Source: Branchiostoma floridae (lineage: Eukaryota; Chordata; Leptocardii; Amphioxiformes; Branchiostomatidae). From it: DNA of 64,000 bases. The stretch covers positions 5,379,662 to 5,443,661 of the forward strand of contig NC_049988.1 of the NCBI RefSeq assembly GCF_000003815.2. Reading direction: 5' to 3'. This document shows, in pieces, positions 40,140 to 53,930 of this stretch. The position numbers were made by a program, and so were the translations under genes. Each line of letters starts with the position of its first letter. Position 1 is the stretch's first letter. The notes beneath the pieces are model-generated. The model saw nothing but the letters and a program-made list of their open reading frames with translations. It had not been told where the DNA came from and did not search any database.

Positions 40140-40215
40140 TGTATCGTGGCGTAGTGGATTAACGAGTAGACTTTTTAAACTTATGGTCTCGGGTTCGAAT
40201 CCAAGTTGGTGTACT
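40140..40215 (+). repeat. tRNA-like pol III sequence
   Basis: 74-nt stretch with a consensus A box (tggcgtagtgg), a perfect B box (ggttcgaatcc) and an immediate T8 run that would stop pol III. The anticodon arm is not a normal 5-bp stem with a 7-nt loop (agac/gtct close a loop of about 14), and the acceptor stem pairs only partly. I read it as a tRNA pseudogene or young SINE head. Confidence 0.5.
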
Positions 40216-40784
40216 TTTTTTTCGATAATATATATTTCACTATTTTTCACTTATACGGTCGTTCATATTGAAATTTTGCTTTTATAATGGTTTGTTTCTT
40301 GTGTTCATTTCATAATAACCTTCTTGATACTATCTATTTGCGCTATCACAGTGTGTATTCATTGAAATATATTGAAGTGATACTGGTAGTTTATTGTCGA
40401 AACATTACAGATCTGGCGGTGTAGTCTTCGCAACTCGTCTGTAGAAGGAAACAAATGGAAGAGAGACCTTGCAGACAATCCTAGTACTTAAATGGGCACA
40501 ATATACAGTCTTCATACATACCTTGTAACGTTATTTGTATTTCGAAGATTGAACGTAAAATAAACATGGTTCGCAGTTCTAACGCAGTTCAAACTCAGTA
40601 CAAGGTAAAATGCGACTTTACTGCATTATGAAATATAACGTTCGACTCCAAATAACTAGCAAACTATTAAAAGAAAGCTCGACGAAAATCGTTAATCAAC
40701 AGACAATAGGTGTGAACTATTTATCCTACTTTGCATGTGAAGGATTCGTGTCCTCACTAGAAATCTACTGGTTGTGTTTTAGTA

Positions 40785-41685
40785 ATGCACAGCAGTGGAA
40801 ACTCAATTTTTTATATCTCGTGTTCTGGACATGCTGTGATCATGAGTTTTGAGTGGAAGATAGCCCACGGAGCAGAGAGTATGTGCTGTGAGTTTGGGCT
40901 CCCTAGCAGCTTTTTTGGTACTGCAGGCGCCGGTTTCCTTTCAAACTTTGGACGAGAATAACTCTACAACGTGTTGACGGATCTGCATGATTTTTGGTAT
41001 GTAGATAGAATGAGTGTTGACTTACATAATGGAATACTAATTATGTAAATCAACAGCTAATCTGCATAATTAATGAGGAAAGTTTATAAATCCACTACAT
41101 TCCATGATAGGACTTTAAAACTTGTCACATATGTAGCTGAGAAAGAGAGAAATGTCAATACATATTTATCATACAAATGATGACCTCATTTGCATACTTA
41201 ATGAGAAAATATGAACGTGTTGATGGATTGTCATGATTTTTGGCATTGTAAATAGCCTAAGCAAAGAATTATATAATGTGATATTTATTATGCAAATTAA
41301 CAGCTAATTTGCATAATTGATTAGCTAAAGTTTATAAATCCGCTGCATTCCATTATAGTACTTTCAAAGTTGTCACATATGTAACTGAGAAAGAGAGTAA
41401 GGGGTGTATTTAAAGACTTTGAAAGGGAATAAGTCAAGAATGGATCAAATGATCATCACGATTTTTGGTATGCTGATAGCTTAAGTAATGCTTGATACAA
41501 TTTGATATCAATAAATTGTAACTTGGGATCTTATTTGCATGATCAATGCCGAAATTTTATAAACCAACTCCAAGCATATAATTATAAAATAAAATGAGTA
41601 ACGCATTTGTCTACAGACATCATTCTACATAACAAACCTGGTTTATTTGGCAAAGGTATGTGTTCGTGGAACTCTAGTCTTGTTA
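40785..41685 (+). repeat. Octamer-bearing dispersed repeat, copy 6
   Basis: Contains 'tcgtgttctggacatgctgt', 'ctccctagcagctttttt', 'gatttttggtatgtagatag', octamer pairs at about 41037-41071 and 41287-41317, and the right end 'ggcaaaggtatgtgttcgtg' plus 'gaactctagt'. Confidence 0.8.
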
Positions 41686-42199
41686 TGCTCATTGTCTGTA
41701 AATGTAGGTAATTATTTTCTCTCTTGCAGTTACCATTCGGCAACAATTAATACTAAGTCATTATCATAGTAACACTGCAGTCTATGGGAATGAATAGTTG
41801 GTAGATGGAAAAGACATATGAGACCTTGTTGTGCGTTTGTTATGTGTATATTTATTTATTTCACATCAAGCTTTGACAGCGGATCTCAAAGGAGGAAGGG
41901 TGATTATAGTAGTGATGGCAATTAAGGGAACATGACCCGCCAGTTCCTTGTTGTATATAGTGTCATAACTCCAACCTAATAAAACCACCGAGTGAGCAAA
42001 GTGACATCATATACACCGAGAAACAGGCAGGGCATTGACGCTTCTAATAGGGGTCGCCTGCAAAAGAACTTGTACATACTGCACGCCAAACATGGTGGAA
42101 GACGAAACACATTTTATTCCCTTCGTGAAACGAAGGGTTTGTAGTCAGTGCCGTTTTGATGTCAGGTGGTCGTTTGTCAGCTTGATAACTAGGGAACGC

Positions 42200-42600
42200 G
42201 TGGATGGATGGTTTTAATATTTGGTATGTGGGTAGGATTAGACATGACGAAGGAATGGAAGGAATTGCGTTACGGCAGGGCGCTCTAGCGGCGTGTTATG
42301 GTACTGCAGCGGAACTTCCGGTTTTGCTATTTTTTGTTTGGGACTTGTTGGGACTTGTTTGGGTGATGATTTGTAAGTGGTAGGTAGCTGTGTAAAAGCA
42401 TAGTAAGGTGTGTAAGTTTTGGCCACCTAAGGGTTTCGCAGGGGCGTTGAAAGTAATTCTTGTTTTAGGTTTTGAGAAGGAATAATGCAAGAAGGGGTTG
42501 ATGGATGTTAATGACTGTAGGTATGCTGACAGCTTACGTAATGATGTACATAATTGTATACTTTTTATGCAAATTAGGTGGTAATTTGCATGATACAATA
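42200..42600 (+). repeat. Octamer-bearing dispersed repeat, copy 7 (partial)
   Basis: Blocks 'gttttaatatttggtatgtg', 'actgcagcggaacttccggt', 'ggaataatgcaagaaggggt' and an octamer pair near 42565-42596. Confidence 0.65.
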
Positions 42601-45600
42601 GGTATGTGTAGAAACCTTATATATGGCGTGTCTGTGAACAGTTCAGCTACGTAAGACCATGACAGATTGATCTGATTTTTGGTATGTGGGTAGCTGTTGA
42701 GAAGGAGAAGAAACGTACGAGGCGTTTTTTTTTTGTCTAGTGGCTTCTGACGGTTTTGCAGGGGATGTTTGTACTTGAAAAATAGTGTTTAGTGTGCTTA
42801 GTGTGGCGATTACGCAATAGTGGTTTATATTTAGGAGTTACGTCATTCAGTTGTGCATGGGCCCCGTCCCCACAGATAGTGACCCCAAAAGTCATAGTTG
42901 CGCAATAGAGGACAGCACGACTTATATATACCAGACGATTACAAGATAATGGTACTATAGGGACAGTACATTATACATGATGGCGTGTAAATGTTTCCTA
43001 TAAGATTTGATAATCTGTAGATTAAGGGCAATGAATAAGGGCAATGATGATATTGTTTACAGGGGCCTACATGTATATTATACGCTTTAAAAGGGTTGTA
43101 CATGTAACAGTTACTACCGGTACAATACATTGTTGACCAAAGCAGGGTTTGTTTTTCACAGTAACTTGTAGTCATTGATGAGATTGTTTATAGGTATTGT
43201 ACATTAGACATATAGGATGCACAATGTAGTGGACTGCATTGTGAAACAAAGAAATACATCATCATTGTTGCAAGCAACAAGTCGGCAATAATGATCTGTA
43301 AAGGGGGCTGTACAAAGAAAAATTATAATTTATAATATCACTTTGTAGAAACGCCCATGCAATGTATCAAGTCGTCAATATTGACAATATTGATCCGTCA
43401 ACCCTTCCCTTGTTATTACCATCTAAAGGGATGATTCGATTGCGTACGCGCGGAAAACTTGCTGTCAATTCCGGGATTTTTTACCAATCGGACATACTAG
43501 TACACAACTCAGTTAGGCTAATATTTCTCTCTTTGTTAGTTAGAGTCCATTCCAAGTCATCGTGCGGATGTTTGTTGTCATTGTTTAGAAATGATTTTAA
43601 AGTTTTGTAATTATATGTCTAGAATCGACATTTGATACCATTTTCTACCATTTTTTGTAACATTTTGTAAATGGGTCAGTGGGCTGAGAAGATAGCAATT
43701 CACACATCCTTGCAAAGTATGGTTGGGTGTCAATGCAACAATGGCCCACCACAAAGGATCCACCAGTGCCCAGCAGTGAAATCTAAAAGTATACAGAGGC
43801 AACAGCAGAGCTTACTTTTATGGGGGCAATTAACTGATTTAAACATTTGGCAAAGTTTACAAATATTTGTAAGTGTGAAAGAATCACACAGAGGTTTCAC
43901 AATTATTCTAAAGAAATATTTTGTACAGTTACTTTCAAAATGTTTCTAAACTATTCAAATGAATTCAAATAGATGAATATTTTCTTAGTCAATTTTAAAA
44001 AAATCAATTATTGTGGCTTAGATATTCTTTTATTCAACATAATTCAGACTTTATCACCTAAAAACCTCATGCATATGGTGACCTGGAATTGACTAATGTG
44101 TCTTATCTTTGAGAATCTGCTATTATGAAATGAAGTAGGCGTATAATTTGGGTACCTACTGGCTGGCAAAATATATAATATAAGCTGTCCTCATTACTTA
44201 TGCAAATTAGCCCCTGATTTGCATGATAAAAATTGATTATGTAAGGCATCTCCAAAGCTATCTCACTCACTCGCTCGCTCACGGCCCATGACAAAAGCTA
44301 TCTGCATTCCAAATACCATGACAATCTGTCACCGGAAACTATTCCACTTCAAAGGGATGATGCAGCTACATATAGGCGCGAAAAAAAGGTGTAGAATTCC
44401 GAGACTTTTTGCCAATCGAACGTATCATTTTCTGTAAGGCTAGCCCCTGAGATGTCTATAAAACCCTCGCCCATTTCACGAAGGTTGAGTTCTACGAACG
44501 CTTGTTTCAAATTGTTCCTTCTACGATCACGAAAAAACGAGCTTTTTATAGAGGTTTCTAAATTCCTCTAAAATTTCCCCGTGTTTACAGACAAAAAGAA
44601 AACTACCCTCCTCTTAACATCACAGAACCCACACATCATAGAAAAGTTGGGTCCTTCGTCTTCCACTACCTCGTGAAAAGAAGTCGAACCCAACAAATTA
44701 CAGTTTGGGGTTAGCTTTTAGACTAGAATAGACATCATCCTCATCATAATCTGCGGGGCAAAGACTATGCACAATGACTCTCCATAGCACTCGATCTTTC
44801 AAAGCTGCTCCCAGGTCCTCATTGCCAATCGCGGTGTGTATGGAAATGTTTGCTGGGTACGTAGGTAAGCTTTCTCGAGTGGGTCTTTCCCCTCGGCCTC
44901 CTGAGAAGGAGTGAAGAGATCACTTCTTCGCTTGCGAACCTGCGAACTGGACACGCCTCTGCCTGGGACTATGGGACACTCGGGGAAGATTACCACGCTC
45001 GGGGAAAGTTTTCCTCCAGACTCTTAGGTGGGTTGACAGCATTTGGAACTTGGGCTTTACTCAAGTGTCAAAAAGTTTGTTTCTAATAGACAAGGGTACG
45101 TCGACCTTGCCTAGTTTTCGATGTTCCCAAAGATAGCTTTCTTGTCCCTACTGTACAATAATTTGCTGATCGTATTGAAAATGTCCGCAAAGTTGACGAC
45201 AATGGCTAAATAACAATAGACTGTCACCATTTCAACGTGAGTGTTTGTAGATGACCACGATCACCTCCTTTAGTGAAAACAATACATTTAGCTGTCATGT
45301 TTGACAGTCTTTTTGTCTATTCAAAGAAGATTGCAGATCTTGCTTGAAATCAGAAAAAAAGGTATCTGCATACCATAGACAAGAGATTCGCGGACTGTAC
45401 ATTATTTTCAGTAGGATTCTTCACACATACATTTGAAAGGGGCGAGGGAAACAGGCGTAACTCCTTTGCTTTCCTCACCCCGTTTAAAATCCAATGAATT
45501 CAGATAAGAAACTGATCATCTCTATATACCCGAGGTCTGTTTCCAAACGTAACCCGATAAGTGTTAATGCTCATCTTGTGGTGTGGAACATTGTGAGATT

Positions 45601-46243
45601 ATTCTACGCCTTAATTGTCGTTTTTATTCAATGTCTATACAAATCTGTAATTGTGACGATAATTTTCATCCAAACTGATGAATTTTGACAACGCGCCCAG
45701 AGAATACAAATCTGTGAAGACGACTGAGGGCTCATCCAGGGACAACGTGACGCGGCAAAAGTCACTCAATAGTGCAGAAATACTCCAGGAAATTCCGGCG
45801 TTCTGCGTGAGCTGACCTATTTACACTTGCCACTCCAGGCACCGAGGTGGCTAACTAATTGTCGATATCTAACTCGAACTCATTGACCTATGACCAACGG
45901 AGCAATCTCGGGGATACCTCTTGTACAATCCCGGCAATAAAAGGCTTGAAGGGATCATGAGTTGGAGCCGATTGGATTTATTTGGAAACTTTGGTAGCAT
46001 ACCGTATGAGTCGGGAAAAGTGGCCTGACAACACTGAGAAAATCCTCGCAAAATCGGCCGACTTAAGTTATCGGAAATAGAGTATTTTAAAACCCGGATG
46101 AATTGGGGGAAATATAAGCTTGGCTGACAAGCTTAAAGGCCTAGGTTGGCAACACGTCTGATGTAAACGTATCAAAGTAACGTACTTAGCCAAACGCTGG
46201 GAATGAAACCAAAGGTAACACCAGTTTATGTCACAATTCTAAA
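42601..46243. other. Intergenic sequence with scattered repeat pieces
   Basis: Two related blocks, 43430-43520 and 44350-44440, share 'gggatgat', 'gcgcg' and 'ccgggattttttaccaatcg'-like words. The segment 43975-44095 is the inverted partner of 14031-14190. Octamers occur at 44200-44225. No exon was recognised. Confidence 0.4.
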
Positions 46244-46340
46244 CTGGAGTTCCACGACGCCAAACCTTTGCCAAATAATCTGACCATTTACCCCTATTTA
46301 TATTGATTATATGAATAAAGTCCTGATTTGCATGCATTAT
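46244..46340 (-). repeat. Octamer-bearing dispersed repeat, copy 8 (right end only)
   Basis: Inverted right end 'ctggagttccacgacgccaa' then acctttgccaaat, followed by a short body. Confidence 0.55.
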
Positions 46341-46394
46341 ATCTGCTGATGAGTTATAATATCTGTGTTGCTAAACGTTTTTCGTGATCTAGTT

Positions 46395-47170
46395 TTACTG
46401 GGCCATGTCTAAACAGAGACGGTGGGCGCCAGAGACTGCCTGCAACTTATGATCCACCACGTACAATATCCCCTACAGCACACGACTCTGGAAAAGTCTT
46501 CCTAGGGAAGTAAAGGAAGCTACATCTTACAGCCAGTTCAAAAAGAAGTGCAGGGCTCACATGCTGTCTTCCCGTCAACACCAGAAGTTCCGCAGACTTG
46601 GAAATCGCCAGAGCAACATCCTTGCTACCAGACTACGTCTTGGCTGACTTTCTACTTCACTGTCCTCGGCACACGGCTGCACGACAAACGCTAGCTGCTG
46701 CAGTGCACCGCTTTGTTGGCAAGTCTCTCTCAACCGGAGCCCTCCTTAATGGTTCTCCAGGTCATAACGTTGCTACAAACCAAAAACCAGATGCTTTGCA
46801 TTCATTTTTATCATCAACAAATCGATTCACAGCACCTTTCATCTGCTCCTCCTAGCCTCTTGTAACCTATGTAGCCTAACTTAATGCTGTTTTGTAGATT
46901 CTAAAGACATGTATAGCCTAGTGTAGCCTAGTAGCCCATATTTGCTTCTCATTACTTAGATTTCGACCTCTGACCTCCCATAGAATGTTATTCACGTCCA
47001 AGCTTCCATAGTATTTTATTTCGCATCTCTCTAATACCATTATGTATATACCGTTTTATGTAAATTTGTCTTGTACCGTTGTAATTTTGTGTTATTTGTA
47101 GACCTATGCAATCAGCTGTGCTGCCTATAGGTCTGTGTAATGTACCGTTGCATTTTGAATAAATAAACTT
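46395..47170 (+). mobile_element. LINE 3' fragment: RT C-terminus plus 3' UTR
   Basis: One frame reads NIPYSTRLWKSLPREVKEAT then SYSQFKKKCRAHML (about 46465-46565). After frame changes come NILATRLRLG and LADFLLHCPRHTAARQTLAA (46614-46700). This order is standard at the C-terminus of CR1/Jockey-like LINE ORF2. The element ends with ttttgaataaataaac near 47168, a LINE-type 3' tail. Confidence 0.75.
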
Positions 47171-47329
47171 ATGATCCATTGCTCATTGAGTCACCTGTTC
47201 TATCTGCTTAACGTGACGTCACGGCAGCAGTGGATTGTTCATTCCTTGACAACGACTTGTGCTGTTCAGTTGAAAATTTCGGTGAGTCCAATTTTTGTGT
47301 TGGAAATTACAGTTAAACTAGTTCAAGAA

Positions 47330-47795
47330 TAATAGTATATCATTATGATATATGCAAATGATGTCCTCATTTGCATAATTTGTGTTCAGTTGAAGTTCCC
47401 GTCTTTCACCGTCTTTTAATGAAACAGACAAGGTTTATAAAATTTCCTCCTCATCATATTATCATATCTGATTTGCATAGCTAACATTAAACCATCTGAA
47501 GCATCACTTAAACTATCAACATACGAAAGTCGTCAACCGCATCGTGAGTTATTCCTTTTCAAAGTCTGACACTAAACCGACCCCCACATGACCGAAAAAG
47601 CCGCTAGGGGGCCCAACCCTACGCCGCCTACCCTCGGCCCAAAGGCTTACAAACTAACATAGCATGGTAAAGCTAAGGAGCTCGAGGTATCAGAACCCAA
47701 CATACTAAATACCACTACAATCCATCTACACATTCTCACATACACACCCACACACGCTACCGAAAACATAAAATTACCTATTTTTGGCCAAGGTA
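47330..47795 (-). repeat. Octamer-bearing dispersed repeat, copy 9
   Basis: atgatgtcctcatttgcata at 47360 and the inverted left end 'cgctaccgaaaacataaaat' then 'tggccaaggta' at about 47757-47793, with cgtgagttattccttttcaa between. Confidence 0.7.
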
Positions 47796-47969
47796 AAATG
47801 AGGCGGTGCCGGGTGCTGTTCGTCGAGCCGTCACCGCCTCCCTTGAGTGCTACAAACAGTAATGATCTTACTACGTTCTTTATTTGAAAGCAATTCAATC
47901 TATGGATATAGATTGGATATTTACTTTTGGACTCTTCTTCAGCGTTACTAGAATAAACAAGAGTTAGGA

Positions 47970-48575
47970 GACCTCATACCTGCATGAAATATTCAGTTTT
48001 TGTAAATTTCTTGTTTTATCTTGTCTCAGTGATTATACAAATGTGGTTAAATATGCAAATATGGCTGTAAATTTATTCTAAATGATGGTTTCTCTACCAA
48101 ACTGATAGAATACATTGTGCATGTGAAAGTCTGTTCCTTTAGCAGAATTCCATTTTATAATGAATTATACAAATGACTATCACATTTACACCATTATCTA
48201 TGCATGGTAATGTACACCTTTAACTAACTAAATTACACATGTCACATATATGAAATGAAAGTATCATTTACCAAGGAATCATGGAATAGTCACATTAACT
48301 ATACAAACCCTAATTTGCATAGTTGGTACCTGTAAATGTCCCCATCTGCCATAATGTTACACGTCATTTTAAGTCCTATTATGGAAAGAACATTGGAATT
48401 ATAGATAATAAAGTTCACAAATGCCAGAGCAAGCAACTTGAGGGCCAAAATTGACTTTGACTTCCCAACACCTATCCACATACAATGTACTCTATAATCA
48501 CAATTAGTATGAAGGTTCTTAATTTTCACTGACAAACACACAAACAGACACACCCCTCTTGGTAAATGGCATGGC
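47970..48575 (-). repeat. Octamer-bearing dispersed repeat, copy 10
   Basis: Inverted right end 'ggagacctcatacctgcatg' at 47967, AT-rich body with 'aaccctaatttgcatagttg' (48305), and inverted left end 'cccctcttggtaaatgg' at about 48555. Confidence 0.65.
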
Positions 48576-48896
48576 CCATAATGATGGCCCACTCAGATGT
48601 AACCTGACCTTTATGAAGAGAACAGAAATCTCCCTATGGAGAGTATCTATGCGCCTCTGGAGTCACTTCTGTTAATGATTAAAACCAAGCAGAAGTGCGG
48701 AGATGCCCCAATTAACACAAAAGTCAACCTGCAGTACCAAGTTCAAAGTCAAGGAGGCCCAAAATCAAACCTGACCGTCTGACCTACACTCTTAACCAAT
48801 CTACCAAATACCATAGCAATAGCACGCTGCATACTGGAGATATATCTGCGGAAACGTACCAAAACACACAAAGCACGAACCTCAAACTATACCTGC

Positions 48897-49065
48897 NNNN
48901 NNNNNNNNNNNNNNNNNNNNNNNNNNNNNNNNNNNNNNNNNNNNNNNNNNNNNNNNNNNNNNNNNNNNNNNNNNNNNNNNNNNNNNNNNNNNNNNNNNNN
49001 NNNNNNNNNNNNNNNNNNNNNNNNNNNNNNNNNNNNNNNNNNNNNNNNNNNNNNNNNNNNNNNNN
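48897..49065. other. Assembly gap (169 N)
   Basis: Run of N in intergenic sequence. Confidence 0.99.
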
Positions 49066-51887
49066 AGCGTGGTCCCATGTTCTGTAGAAGTCTCCTTCTA
49101 GTTTAAGGTTGAATTGTAGATCCGCTCGTAGATGGTCTCCCTGACTCCAGACTCACAGCGCCGTGGTTTGCGGTCAGAAATGTCTGTTGTCTCGAGGACT
49201 GGTCTAAAAGGAATGTCCTTCATGTAGCTGTGGAGGATGGCGGATGACTATCCACTTGCTGTAATCTCCCGGCTTCTGGTGCTTGCTATCAAGCCTCTTG
49301 GTCTGTGACGTGTATATTAGAGAGCAGCCAAAAGCGTCATTTTGTCAAGATAAACACCAAGGTAATTTCCTGCTTGAGAGAATTTAAGACCCTTTAGAAT
49401 ACTTACAACAACGCCAAAGGCACAGTCTTACTACAACCACCAAGGTTGAGCAGAATAAATTGAATGCATAGACAATTAATGCAGGCGGTTTATTTGTAGA
49501 ATAATTAGCGGAAATCTACTCATGGGATGTAGCGGGATCTGGTGTAATGAATGAAGTATTCAGGAACTCTAGAACAAATAATTTATATAAAAAGTAATGG
49601 CTTGTAAAAACTCGGGAATCCCATGCAGCTCAACTTGTAGCAGCCTCACATTCAAGCTCCCGCTTTCAATTAGTTGGAATCAAGAGACTTACATTAGTGT
49701 GGACTGGAAGACGGGTTCAAATACTGCGAGGGGTATCTGAGTTGGGGCTGCGTCCGTGTTACAGAAAGTACATAAATGTGGGTCCCGTGTTAAGAACGTT
49801 CATGGGGAATTAGCAACCCCTTCATGTAAACTGTAGCCTGTTACAAAAACAGCAAGGGAATGTGGCCACAAGGCACTAAAATGTAAACGAAAACAGCACA
49901 AGCGAAATCAAGGTTTCAGAATGGGTAATCCCTAGTTTCCTGAATACTCGTCTAACCTTTATGAAATGACGTTTCCCTGAACAAGGACATTTTCTAAATC
50001 TTTTTTTTATACAACATAGACTTTCGTCTTACTGAAGTCCATCACGAAATGCATAACGTTCACTCCGCTAGTAAAACACAATGTCACATGGCTCGTAAAG
50101 TTCATCCCCGACGTGAAAACCTATCGTAATCATAAAGTGTGATACCTTAAAACGACATTTCCGGCTGCGGAATATTCTTGGCACGCAATGATTGCAATGT
50201 TTAGTCTGCGAAGTCATTACCTGACCTCAACCGATTCAATTTTGTTACAATGTGTTAAACTTCTCAATATTTACTTAAAAGAAAAGTAATGATAATTTTT
50301 TGTAAACTTAACAGATCTGTAAAATTAACATTCACCAGGTTAATTGTTTTTCAATGACTAAGCCCCGCAACAACATCGTTAAGAAACTGGCCAATCACGT
50401 CCACACTTCGTATGGTATTTAAGTCTAGTGTTAAAACTAGGTAGGACTACTGGTAGAATTATTTTGTAGTTATGCCATTCCAGCTTGGGTACCTGAAAAG
50501 AAACCGCAAACAATGAAAATGATATAAAACTTATACCTTAGGGTTAGTAAAATATGCTGATTTTGAAATACTTTTATTGAAATACTGGAAAGAACGCAGT
50601 TTTGTGCTTTCTTCTTCTTTTTTGTTTGTTTCAAAGAGATATGGTCAACAACCCAGACGGGCACCATGCTTGCTGGTAAAGTAGTAGACAGCCTGTGCAT
50701 CACAGTATGTAGGTAGTGGCAGGACAAAGATGGAGGGCTGGTCATCTTATATATGATTGTGTTTGAATAGACTAAACAGAGTAGTAGTTTTTCAGACTAA
50801 ACCGTTGTGTACTTTTCTGCGCATGTTACTTCTCCTGTACAAATTCCCTTTCATATGACAAGAATAAAGGTTGTAAATCATACATGCCGATATGATCTGA
50901 TTGCTGCCCGGACGCCCATACCGGCTTCCTCGTTAGTATGTACGAGAGGATAGAAATGACGCAGATTCATATCTTGGCAATCCCTGAGTATCACGAATGA
51001 CCTTGCCACTCGCCATTGTGCTCCTCGTGCGTTGCCGTTAAATCATCATCTGCGATGAATTGCTATACGGCACAATGAGGGTATCAGGGAAAATTAGACG
51101 GTATGAATATACAGTCGTGTGGTACAAAAGCACACACACATCGGGATGATTACAAATTAGACAGTACTTCGCCGCACAGGAATATGTATCAGACACCATT
51201 AGACGTAATTATACATTAATGAATACCTTATCATCACAGGGAGGGAAGTTACACCAAGGTGGTAATATTCAAGCGGAAAAATAAAGCAATCCGTCATAAT
51301 GAATACCTTGTGCGTTGTTTAGCTTCCAGCATCCTAATCAAATAATTGTGCTTGGAGGGGAGTAAATGAATGCTGAAAGGGGTAAAGTGATCCTGCTAAA
51401 AGTGGCATTTCTAATGTATTCTTTATAGCAGTTCAGAAGGGAAATTGCGTCATTACTACGAATAATTGTGGTATCAGGAACCTGTGTAGGTAGTAGCTAT
51501 AGAGATAAGTTAGTGATAATGACAATGACAATGCCCTGACACCGGTACTCATAAACATTGCAAGGTCACTTCGTTTCACATGTGATCCATAATCTGTACA
51601 AGCTAATTGTAGCTACCTCATCTTTAATTGTTACCGATAACTACAATCAGTTACATTTTTATATGTAATGTACTTCTCGCAATTGCTTTACAAGTAACCG
51701 GTATAGAGAAGCAAATCTCGCATGGGTACTGCCAATGCAAGAGATCGTGTATTAGTATTTCACATGACATGTATTCTAGCGACTTAGGACTAACAATTAA
51801 TGTTAACTGTTAACACAGTTATCGTATTCGTGTACCAATGTAATAATTTGTATGTGTTCAGTTGTAAGTCTGTCTGTGGCTCCAAAA
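49066..51887. other. Intergenic sequence
   Basis: No coding exon, TIR pair or tandem array was recognised. Confidence 0.4.
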
Positions 51888-52616
51888 TTATTACCTCAAT
51901 GAAAAACCATGGAGGTTATATTTCACTAGCGTCTGTGTGTGCGTCTGTGTGTGTGTCTGTGAACAAAATAACTCAAGAACAACTAGAAGGACTGGTTTCA
52001 AGACTGGTGTGTTGGTGGCCGGAAATGATTAGATTTGGGGCACCCTAGCGCCTTTCCTTTGGTCTTATGGTCACAATATCTTTGTTGTTAGATAGCTCTT
52101 GTACTCAGAAAGAAGTGACATGAGTTTTGACCTCCTATGGGCTAGTTTTGGGATAGCAGGGGCATTTATGTCAAAAACTTCTGAAGAGGATAACTCAAGA
52201 AGAGAACAACATATCTTCATGATTTTCGGTATGTAGGTACCTAAGACATTGTTGTACAAATTTAGATATTCATGATGAAAAACAGGAGTGAATTTCCATA
52301 ACTAATGAGAATATTCTAATATAGCATTTTTCCATGAATCATTCAAAACGGGAGTAAATTTGCATAACTAACGAGAATATTCTATTAGAAAACTTTTTTT
52401 CAATGTATCTCTTGTGCCAGACGTGATATGGTCTGACATTTGTGTAATAGAAAGCTTTCAGCATCATGACAAAGTGGGGCAAGTTTCTCACTTCTACGTT
52501 ACTCAAGGTCAAGGATGGACATCACCATGCATAAATCATGTTAATGTGTAAGTCATTTGCATGAAGTTAAGAAAAACTCTAACTATTTCATGGAGGAATG
52601 AGGTCGCCAAACTCTA
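51888..52616 (+). repeat. Octamer-bearing dispersed repeat, copy 11 (CTCCATG subfamily)
   Basis: Left end 'attacctcaatgaaaaacca' with tggaggttatatttcac, TGTG run, 'ataactcaagaacaactag', 'gatagctcttgtactcagaa', right end 'catggaggaatgaggtcgcc' plus aaactctaat. Confidence 0.85.
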
Positions 52617-52947
52617 ATTTCCTAATGATACTTACTTCCACCACTAACTTAAGTGACAGAAAGTGAAGAGCAATATGGTCTCGCCACTTATTGACAGGAA
52701 TTAAAAAGTCAGGGTAATTGACGCATCAAGTTGGTTAACAGTTACAGACATTTCAAGATAAGTAGACAATGGAAGAGGCTGCTGTTCCGTGTGGATATGT
52801 TGTTTTTGGTCTGTCCGGGTCTGTTCTTGCTGTAAAATACTGCCCAATAACGCCTTCCGTGACCTGGGTAGAGTGACAGAACGTGATCTATGGACGCACT
52901 AAGTTAAATGCCACAAAACTGCAAAATCAACGAAATGAAATTAAATT

Positions 52948-53930
52948 AGGGTTCGGTGACCTTATACCTCCATAAAATATGAAGAGATTTTATAAATTTT
53001 ATGCAAATTGCGTACACATTTACATCATGGACTAACGTGCACAGGTCACAAGTATAAAATTCCCATCTTTCATTATTAAGCTGTTTTGTTTATATTATAT
53101 AAATCACTTCCTCGTTTGCATATTTGGTATCTTCTTATATTCCACATATCATAATTTGCATGTGTTTATTGAAGTCCACTTATGGAAAACAATGAAATTA
53201 TACAATTTTCTCATTGATTATGCAAAAAGTCCTTATTTGCATAACATGTATATCAGTATGATAATATTTTCCTAAGGTACCTACATGTCTGAAATGATGG
53301 CAATTCGTCGTTTCCTTCTGCAGTTATCGTCTTTGGAATGTCTTGACAAAAGCGCCCCTTCAGTTCCAAAATTAATGTTAGGGGGCTGAAACTTGCCCCA
53401 CTTTGTCATGACGCTAAAAGCTATCTACCACCGAAATACAAAGATCATATCATGTCCGGGACATACATTGAAAGATAGATACATTGAAAAAGCTTTTATA
53501 GAATATTCTCATTAATTACAGAAATTTGCTCCTATTTTACATAATTAGTATTCAAATTTGTAAAACATGGTTTAAGGTACCTATATCATGAAAATCCGTT
53601 GTTCACTTCTTGAGTTATCCTCTTCAGAAGTTTTTGACAAATATGCCCCTGCTTTCGTCAAATTTACGTCACCTCTTCGTGACCATAGCTTGTTCAGAAC
53701 ACAAGATAGCAAAACCGGAAGTTGCGCTGAAGTATCAAGGGAAGCCGATAAAGGGCCCAAAATCTAACCGTCTCCAGCTGTTTTTCACAGCCTACCAACA
53801 CACTAAGGATGAAAGCAATCCACCCAGCCGTTCTTGAGTTATCTTGTTCACACATGCACACACACACGCGCTCGCTAGTGAAAATATAACCACCATGAAT
53901 ATTTCGTGGAGGTAACAAGACATGCTAAAA
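52948..53930 (-). repeat. Octamer-bearing dispersed repeat, copy 12, inverted relative to copy 11
   Basis: Inverted right end 'ttagggttcggtgacctt' with atacctccataaaatatg. The body includes 'cttgagttatcctcttcaga' and 'gttctgaaca'-type blocks in reverse order, and the inverted left end is 'aaaatataaccaccatgaat' with atttcgtggaggtaac at about 53920. Confidence 0.85.

Noticed and set aside
44799-44996. Minus-strand 65-codon frame (MVIFPECPIVPGRGVSSSQV...)
   Set aside because: Looks faintly like a transposon-derived peptide but I could not tie it to a family or to splice sites.
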